Part shown: positions 59,264 through 64,000 of the stretch, piece by piece
Layout: every line of letters begins with the position of its first letter
Position numbering within the stretch: the first letter of the stretch is position 1
Origin: Actinoplanes lutulentus
GTDB taxonomy: Bacteria > Actinomycetota > Actinomycetes > Mycobacteriales > Micromonosporaceae
Direction: 5' to 3'
Assembly: GCF_003259845.1 (NCBI RefSeq)
Contig: NZ_QLMJ01000008.1
Span: 186,001 to 250,000 of the forward strand
Length of the DNA: 64,000 nt
Position numbers and translations under genes: made by a program
The notes under the pieces: model-generated
Seen by the model: the letters and a program-made list of their open reading frames with translations, nothing else
Databases searched by the model: none
What the model was told of the DNA's origin: nothing

Positions 59264-59349
59264 TCCGCCGCCCTCGCGCTCCTGCCGCATGACGGGATCG
59301 GCTGCGCCACGCCCCGGCACGGTGGCATGGGAGTGCAAATGCTCTGGCC

Positions 59350-59532
59350 GTGACCGCTGAGGAGCCCGGAATGTCGTTGCCTGACACCGTCGACGCCGTC
59401 ATCGTCGACTGCGACGGCCTGCTCGTGGACACCGAGACCTGCTGGACCCGGGCGGAGACCATCCTCGCTACGTTGACCGACCCGTCGCTGACCCGATGGG
59501 CCGTCGGCATCAGCGCATCGGCACGCCGCTGA
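59350..59532 (+). pseudogene. HAD-family phosphatase N-terminal fragment
   Basis: 60 residues from GTG 59350: DAVIVDCDGLLVDTETCWTR is the DxDGxLxDT motif I of HAD phosphatases, followed by an in-frame stop at 59532. The rest of the protein (about 150-200 residues) is gone. It ends 34 bases from the convergent methyltransferase gene. Confidence 0.65.
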
Positions 59533-59565
59533 CCTCCCGGTTCGTACAGCGCCGCGGCACGGCAT

Positions 59566-60126
59566 TCAGCGGCGGACGGCCAGGATGAACCCGCTGCCCA
59601 CGGGCAGATCGGTGGTGACGAGGTCGTCGTGCTCGACGAGCGTGCGACGGATCCCGGCGACGATCGCGACATGCTCGGGCTCGGTGTAGCGGCCCGGGTC
59701 CATGTCGTCGACGAACAGCACGCCGCCGTCGGCGAGGGCGGCGATGGTCAGGTCCAGGCCGGTCCACTTACCAGCCGGCGCATCCGCGAAGATCAAGTCG
59801 AACGTGCCGAGGTCGGGCAGCAGCGCCTCCGCGTCACCGGTGAGCACCTCGAACCGGTCCGGCAGACCGGCGTCCCGCACGGCAGCGGCGAGGTCCTCGT
59901 CGCATTCCACCGAGACGACCTGCACGTCACGGCGGTCACCGAGGCCGTGACTGATCCAGGCCAGCCCGGCGCCGGCCCCGGTTCCCAGCTCGAGAATGCG
60001 GCCGCCCGGACGCACCGCGGCACTCAGGGTGGCCAGCAACTGCCCGGCGAGCGGTTCGCTGGAGTAGCCGAATCCGGCCGTCTTGGCCCGAAGATAGGCG
60101 GCTGCTACCGCGGAGGGTTCAGTCAT
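59566..60126 (-). CDS. SAM-dependent O-methyltransferase
   Basis: 186 residues from ATG 60126 (ATG 60174 possible). Motif I ILELGTGAGAGLAWIS, the acidic VVSVECDEDLAAAVRDAGL and the motif IV-like DLIFADAPAGKWTGLD with FVDDMDPGRY indicate the catechol-O-methyltransferase-like family. Substrate unknown. Starts 64 bases from the TetR fragment. Confidence 0.9.
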   Translation of the reverse strand: MTEPSAVAAAYLRAKTAGFGYSSEPLAGQLLATLSAAVRPGGRILELGTGAGAGLAWISHGLGDRRDVQVVSVECDEDLAAAVRDAGLPDRFEVLTGDAEALLPDLGTFDLIFADAPAGKWTGLDLTIAALADGGVLFVDDMDPGRYTEPEHVAIVAGIRRTLVEHDDLVTTDLPVGSGFILAVRR

Positions 60127-60189
60127 TCCCGGAGCATAGAAACAGTCGGCAGAGGAATCGCCGCTGATTTCCACGGCCTGAGACAGTCG

Positions 60190-60450
60190 TCAGTCGGCGG
60201 CGGTGAGCAGCCGGACGACCTGGTCGACGTAACGGTGGCGCTCCGCCTCGGCGGCAGGCAGGGCCCCCGGCGCGACGTGCGCCATCTGCGCGTAGCCCAG
60301 GTAGGCAGTGACGGCGAGCAGCCCCCAGCGCCGGGCCTCCTCAGCCGGCCAGCCGAGTGCTGCGAACAGGCCTGCGGTGTACTCCACCCGCCGCTCGGTG
60401 ACCCGGGCGAGCACCGGGGCGACGTGCGGGTGGTCGGCCGCGGCAAGCAT
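60190..60450 (-). pseudogene. TetR family regulator C-terminal fragment
   Basis: 86 residues from ATG 60450: RVTERRVEYTAGLFAALGWP, EEARRWGLLAVTAYLGYAQM and ERHRYVDQVVRLLTAAD are the ligand-binding helices of a TetR regulator. Upstream the same frame runs into a stop near 60515 and the HTH-encoding part is absent. Remnant; its DNA-binding half was lost at the 3' side of chrA. Confidence 0.6.
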
Positions 60451-60561
60451 CGCCAGGCGGATACCTCGCCGTCGTGCGCCTGGTGCACCCCCTGGTGGTC
60501 AGTGCGATGCTGCGCCACGCCGGCCGAACCACCGTCGCCCCGTGGCGTTCCACGGGCAGGG

Positions 60562-61950
60562 TCACACGCCCGGCAATCCCGTGAGCCCGGCGACCAACCC
60601 CAGGACCGCGCACACCCCGAGCACCCGCAACACCGGCCACGACCGCCAAAAGATCAAAACCGCCGCTGCCGCGGCAATTGCCAGGGGTACGGGACGAGCA
60701 CTGCCGAAGTCCGGAAGAAGCACGTGCAGCGGCCCGAACTCAACCTCCCGCACCGCGCTGAACAGCGTATGCACGGCGAAATACAACCCCAGGTTCGCGA
60801 TGACCCCGACAACCGCTGCGGTGATGCCGGTCAGCGCCGCCGACAACGACCGATTGCCGCGCAGCCGTTCCACATAGGGCGCCCCGAGCAGAATGAACAG
60901 GAAACACGGCACGAACGTGACCCACGTGGTCAGCAGCGACGCCACAACACCGGCGACCCACGGGTCCAGACTGCCCGGATTGCTGTAGGCACCGAGGAAC
61001 GCGACGAACTGCACCACCATGATCAGCGGCCCCGGGGTGCTCTCGGCGAGAGCAAGACCACGGACCATGTCACCGGCGGACAGCCAGGCGTAGTGCTCGA
61101 CGGCCCGCTGCGCGACGAACGCCAGGACCGCGTACGCCCCACCGAAGGTGACCACGGCGGTGCCGGAGAAGAACAGACCCTGCTGGGTGTAAACGCTGCC
61201 GGCGCCGGTGACCATGGCGAACACCGCGACCGGAAGGAACCAGGCGGCCAGCCCGACGATCAGGATCGTCGCGGTCCGCCGCCGCGACGGCTGCTCGTGG
61301 TGCAGCACGTCGTCGGAGATCAACGGCTCAGGTCCCGGCGTCGCCGTACCGTGCCCGCCGCCGGACTCGACCAGCCGCGGCCGCCACCGGTGCAACGCCC
61401 AGCCCGCGAGAGCGGCGGCCGCGATCACGACCGGGAACGGCACCGCGAATCCGGCCAGGGCCAGGAACGCGAGCACGGCGAAGACGACCAGGGTCCGGCT
61501 GGTCAGCGCCCGCCCGGAGACCCGCCACACCGCTTGCACGACGATCGCCACCACCGCCGGGGCGAGCCCGGCGAACAGCGCGGTCACCACCGTGGTGTCG
61601 CCGTAGCCGACGTAGACGGCGGACAACCCGAGCAGCGCGACCACACCGGGCAGCACGAACAACGTCCCGGCGACCAACCCACCGCGCAGCCCGTTGAGCA
61701 GCCATCCCACATAGATGGCAAGCTGCTGCGCTTCCGGTCCGGGCAGCAGCATGCAGAAATTCAACGCGTGCAGAAACCGCTTCTGCCCGATCCAGCGCCG
61801 CTCGTCGACGAGATGCCGCTGCATGACGGCGATCTGCCCGGCCGGCCCACCGAACGTCTGCAGCGAGATGCTGAACCAGACCCGGACAGCCTGCCCGAAC
61901 GGCACGACATCACCGGCCGGCAAAGTGGGGGTTTCGGGGTCGGTGGTCAC
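60562..61950 (-). CDS. chrA: Chromate transporter ChrA
   Basis: 462 residues from GTG 61950 (AGGAGA about 11 bases upstream). Two homologous CHR halves, each with membrane helices: FGGPAGQIAVMQRHLVDERR, LLPGPEAQQLAIYVGWLLNG in the first; FGGAYAVLAFVAQRAVE and LAESTPGPLIMVVQFVAFLG in the second. The protein exports chromate, related to sulfate permeation, in an active (proton-coupled) manner. Full length for the long-chain family. Confidence 0.93.
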   Translation of the reverse strand: MTTDPETPTLPAGDVVPFGQAVRVWFSISLQTFGGPAGQIAVMQRHLVDERRWIGQKRFLHALNFCMLLPGPEAQQLAIYVGWLLNGLRGGLVAGTLFVLPGVVALLGLSAVYVGYGDTTVVTALFAGLAPAVVAIVVQAVWRVSGRALTSRTLVVFAVLAFLALAGFAVPFPVVIAAAALAGWALHRWRPRLVESGGGHGTATPGPEPLISDDVLHHEQPSRRRTATILIVGLAAWFLPVAVFAMVTGAGSVYTQQGLFFSGTAVVTFGGAYAVLAFVAQRAVEHYAWLSAGDMVRGLALAESTPGPLIMVVQFVAFLGAYSNPGSLDPWVAGVVASLLTTWVTFVPCFLFILLGAPYVERLRGNRSLSAALTGITAAVVGVIANLGLYFAVHTLFSAVREVEFGPLHVLLPDFGSARPVPLAIAAAAAVLIFWRSWPVLRVLGVCAVLGLVAGLTGLPGV

Positions 61951-61987
61951 CGCAGCGATTCTCCTGGCTCGCGGTTGATCGCTGCAA

Positions 61988-63442
61988 TCAGCCTCGCTCG
62001 GAAACCGCTTCGGCACGCTGCTCGATGTCGGCGGTGATGCGGGCGCGGCCGGCGCGTTTGCTCGCGTACAGAAGCTGGTCGGCGCGGTGCAGCAGCGCGT
62101 GCGGACCCTCGCGGCCGTCCCAGCGGGCCAGGCCGGCCGAGAAGGTCTGCCGCTGCGGGGTGACGGCCAGCAGCCGATCGAGCACCCCGGTCGCCTCGGC
62201 CGCCGTGCAACCGGAGAGCAGCATGCCGAACTCCTCGCCGCCGTACCGGGCCAGCACATCGCCGTCGCGGACCTGCTCACGCCAGGCAGCGGCGGCGGTG
62301 GCCAGGAGTTCGTCGCCGGCCTGGTGGCCGTACGTGTCGTTGTACTTCTTGAAGTGGTCGAGGTCGATCAGGGCGACGAACAGCGGCTGGCCGGTGGCCG
62401 CGCTGTCGGCGACCGCGGCGGTCAGGCGTTCGTCCCACTGGCGGCGGTTCGGCAGTCCGGTCAGCGCGTCGTGCTGGGCGAGTTGTGCCAGCCTGCGTGC
62501 CTGGGTTTCGACACGGCGCAGCAGCCCCGCCATGCGTACGCCGACCAGCAGGAACAGGGTGACCGAGCAGATGCCGGTGGCGAGCCAGTTGTCACCGGAG
62601 TGACCGGTGGCGCCCTGGTAGAGCCCGACGGCCGGCGGCAGCAGGAGGGTCACGATGAGCAGGATCAGCCGGGGCCGGACGAACGCCGGCGGCTGGGACA
62701 GCGGCACGGTGAGCCGCCGCATCGACGGGTGCCACACCGCCGCCGCGGCCACGCTGTTGGCCAGCAACGACAGGACGTCGGTGGGCTGGCTCCGCCCCGG
62801 CGACGCATCGTCGCCCATCACGAACAGGATGTCCGAGACCGCGGTCAGCAGCAGCGCCACCAGCAGCAACCGGTAACTCGCGGTCCGGGCGCCGGGTGTG
62901 GTGACCAGCAGCGAGACGAGAACGAACAGCACGATGTCGCCGGCGGCGACCACGACCGCATCCGTTCTCTGACCCCACGGCAGCGTCGTGTCGGCGACGA
63001 CCGCATCCAGCATGAAGATCCAGTAGAGCAGTCCCAGGCTGGCCGCCACCAGGCCGGCGTCGATCAGCGCCGTGCGGTCGTGGGCCCGTGCGCGGCCGCG
63101 GATCAGTCCCACCAGCGCCCAGCACATCAGCGGATAGCCGGCCAGTTCCAGCGCGCCGCTGACCGGCGACGGCGGCGGATCGGACGTAGCCCGGTCGATG
63201 ACCGTGCTGGCAAGCCAGGCGGCCAGGCCGACGATGAAGGCGTACCAGGTCCCGGGTTGATCCGGCCGGTGGAAGCGAACGCCACCAACCACCGCGACGA
63301 CGCAGCTCGCGCCGATCAGGCCGTAGCCGGTTGCCTGCCACCCGGCACCCGCCGGCAGCAGTGTGTAGGCGAGGGTCGCGGCGATGCCGACGACCAGGCA
63401 CGTCTGCCACGCCGGCATGCCGCGAAGTCGACCGATCGGCAC
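61988..63442 (-). CDS. Membrane-bound diguanylate cyclase (GGDEF)
   Basis: 484 residues from GTG 63442. About eight membrane helices in the first 310 residues, then a GGDEF domain (HDALTGLPNRRQWDERLT) with active site ARYGGEEFGM and inhibitory site RDGD five residues before it. Makes cyclic di-GMP. The helical sensor domain has no recognised ligand motif. Ends 37 bases from the chrA start. Confidence 0.92.
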   Translation of the reverse strand: MPIGRLRGMPAWQTCLVVGIAATLAYTLLPAGAGWQATGYGLIGASCVVAVVGGVRFHRPDQPGTWYAFIVGLAAWLASTVIDRATSDPPPSPVSGALELAGYPLMCWALVGLIRGRARAHDRTALIDAGLVAASLGLLYWIFMLDAVVADTTLPWGQRTDAVVVAAGDIVLFVLVSLLVTTPGARTASYRLLLVALLLTAVSDILFVMGDDASPGRSQPTDVLSLLANSVAAAAVWHPSMRRLTVPLSQPPAFVRPRLILLIVTLLLPPAVGLYQGATGHSGDNWLATGICSVTLFLLVGVRMAGLLRRVETQARRLAQLAQHDALTGLPNRRQWDERLTAAVADSAATGQPLFVALIDLDHFKKYNDTYGHQAGDELLATAAAAWREQVRDGDVLARYGGEEFGMLLSGCTAAEATGVLDRLLAVTPQRQTFSAGLARWDGREGPHALLHRADQLLYASKRAGRARITADIEQRAEAVSERG

Positions 63443-63484
63443 AATCCGCTCATCGGCACCCTCAGCCGCCGGCTGAGTGGGAGG

Positions 63485-64000
63485 TCAGCGGTTCAGATAG
63501 GCCGCGAGCCCACCGAGTTCCTCGCTGGCGATGAACACCGACCGCACGTTGATGATGGCCTCCTCGACATGGGACGGGCACCCCCATGCCGCGTCACCCC
63601 ACGAGTCCGCGATCTTGATCTCGGCCGGTGCGCTGCATCCGGCGCCGCCGCCGAGCTGGCAGCGTTCCGGATGCGGTTTCGCGGCCAGCGTGGCCGCCGC
63701 CGCGTCCATCTGAGCAGCGAGTTCCGCCGCCGCGGCCGCACGCTGCTCGGCCTCCGCGCGCAACTCCCGCTCGGCCCGCATCGCCTCCGCCAGGTCGTCG
63801 TGCGCGGCCCGCACCCGGGCCTCGGCGGCGCGTTCGGCCTGCTCACTGTGGTGGCGCTCAATGGCAAGAGCCGCCGTCCCGGCGAAAACCCGGGCCAGAG
63901 CGAGGTCACTTTCCTGGGGTACGCGCGGAACCCGGTGATACATCGCGAAGGTGCCCAGCAGACCGCCGTCACGGGCCAGGATCGGCGTCGACCAGCATGC
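63485..64000 (-). CDS. GAF-domain sensor protein (5' end outside window)
   Basis: The frame is open to the right edge, where CWSTPILARDGGLLGTFAMY is the end of a GAF domain. It continues into a long Ala/Glu/Arg-rich coiled coil (EQAERAAEARVRAAHDDLAE...) and ends with a Cys-containing tail (ERCQLGGGAGCSAPAEIKIA, then WGCPSHVEEAIINVRSVF). The tail resembles the C-terminus of GAF signalling proteins; the coiled coil would normally lead to an output domain, which is not present here. Confidence 0.75.
   Translation of the reverse strand, partial: ACWSTPILARDGGLLGTFAMYHRVPRVPQESDLALARVFAGTAALAIERHHSEQAERAAEARVRAAHDDLAEAMRAERELRAEAEQRAAAAAELAAQMDAAAATLAAKPHPERCQLGGGAGCSAPAEIKIADSWGDAAWGCPSHVEEAIINVRSVFIASEELGGLAAYLNR

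Noticed and set aside
59629..62037. 802-residue plus-strand frame
   Set aside because: It runs antisense through the methyltransferase, TetR fragment and chrA genes. Composition (Arg, Gln, Pro, His-rich) is that of a shadow of high-GC codons.
1..64000. CRISPR arrays and RNA genes
   Set aside because: No regularly spaced repeats of 25-40 bases and no tRNA cloverleaf or rRNA stretch were seen on inspection. A covariance-model scan could still find small RNAs.

Overview
The window is high-GC actinobacterial DNA. Gene content (SigB/SigF-type sigma factor with STAS and GAF-ANTAR proteins, CUT1 sugar importer without its own ATPase, aculeacin-acylase homologue) points to Micromonosporaceae, most likely Actinoplanes; this is inference from gene families, as no rRNA or tRNA gene is present.

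Bases 1-32.6 kb form a large carbohydrate-utilisation region directed at pectin, most likely rhamnogalacturonan I with arabinan/galactan side chains. In order: SMP-30 lactonase (cut by the window edge), secreted GH43-type enzyme, aldose-epimerase-like protein, an acyltransferase fused to an alpha-helical domain, D-2-hydroxyacid dehydrogenase; an amidohydrolase remnant; oligogalacturonate lyase on the minus strand; rhamnogalacturonan acetylesterase, right-handed beta-helix pectate lyase and a second GH43-type enzyme; an ABC sugar importer with GH127 and GH43 enzymes, a Gfo/Idh/MocA oxidoreductase, a DUF6807 protein and a cupin; TetR plus esterase; a minus-strand GH43-GH78 pair with a divergent TetR; and a minus-strand transporter-GH1-esterase operon. 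Many genes overlap by the 4-base ATGA/GTGA type, so translation is coupled. Secreted enzymes would cut and deacetylate the polymer, the importer and the MFS carrier bring in fragments, and intracellular GH127, GH43, GH78 and GH1 enzymes release arabinose, rhamnose and glucose/galactose. A 37-bp element occurs at the same internal spacing in two promoter regions (8459, 13099), and LacI-type palindromes lie at 8523 and 8592.

Bases 32.6-38.1 kb are scarred: a decayed partial copy of the acylase gene, an XRE-regulator scrap, an IS21-type transposase remnant, then a DUF6193-like gene, a phosphotransferase, an acylase that appears to lack an internal segment, a small HTH gene and a 5'-truncated membrane protein gene.

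Bases 38.2-43.7 kb carry a stress/sensory island on the minus strand: two GAF-ANTAR proteins, a STAS protein coupled to a haemolysin-III protein, a two-helix membrane protein behind a SigB/SigF-type promoter, and a SigB/SigF-family sigma factor, followed on the plus strand by a stand-alone B12-binding-like protein. A 15-bp motif is repeated upstream of three of these genes.

Bases 43.7-64 kb are a mixed region: SDR oxidoreductase, LPXTG-type surface protein, ASCH protein, several small orphan proteins, TraB/ChaN-like protein, dihydrofolate-reductase-like protein, cupin, MarR with two clear operators facing a VOC protein, CHASE/GGDEF cyclase, enolase, a decay zone of four gene fragments (MerR, peroxiredoxin, HAD, TetR), O-methyltransferase-like protein, chromate transporter, a second GGDEF cyclase, and a GAF protein cut by the right edge.
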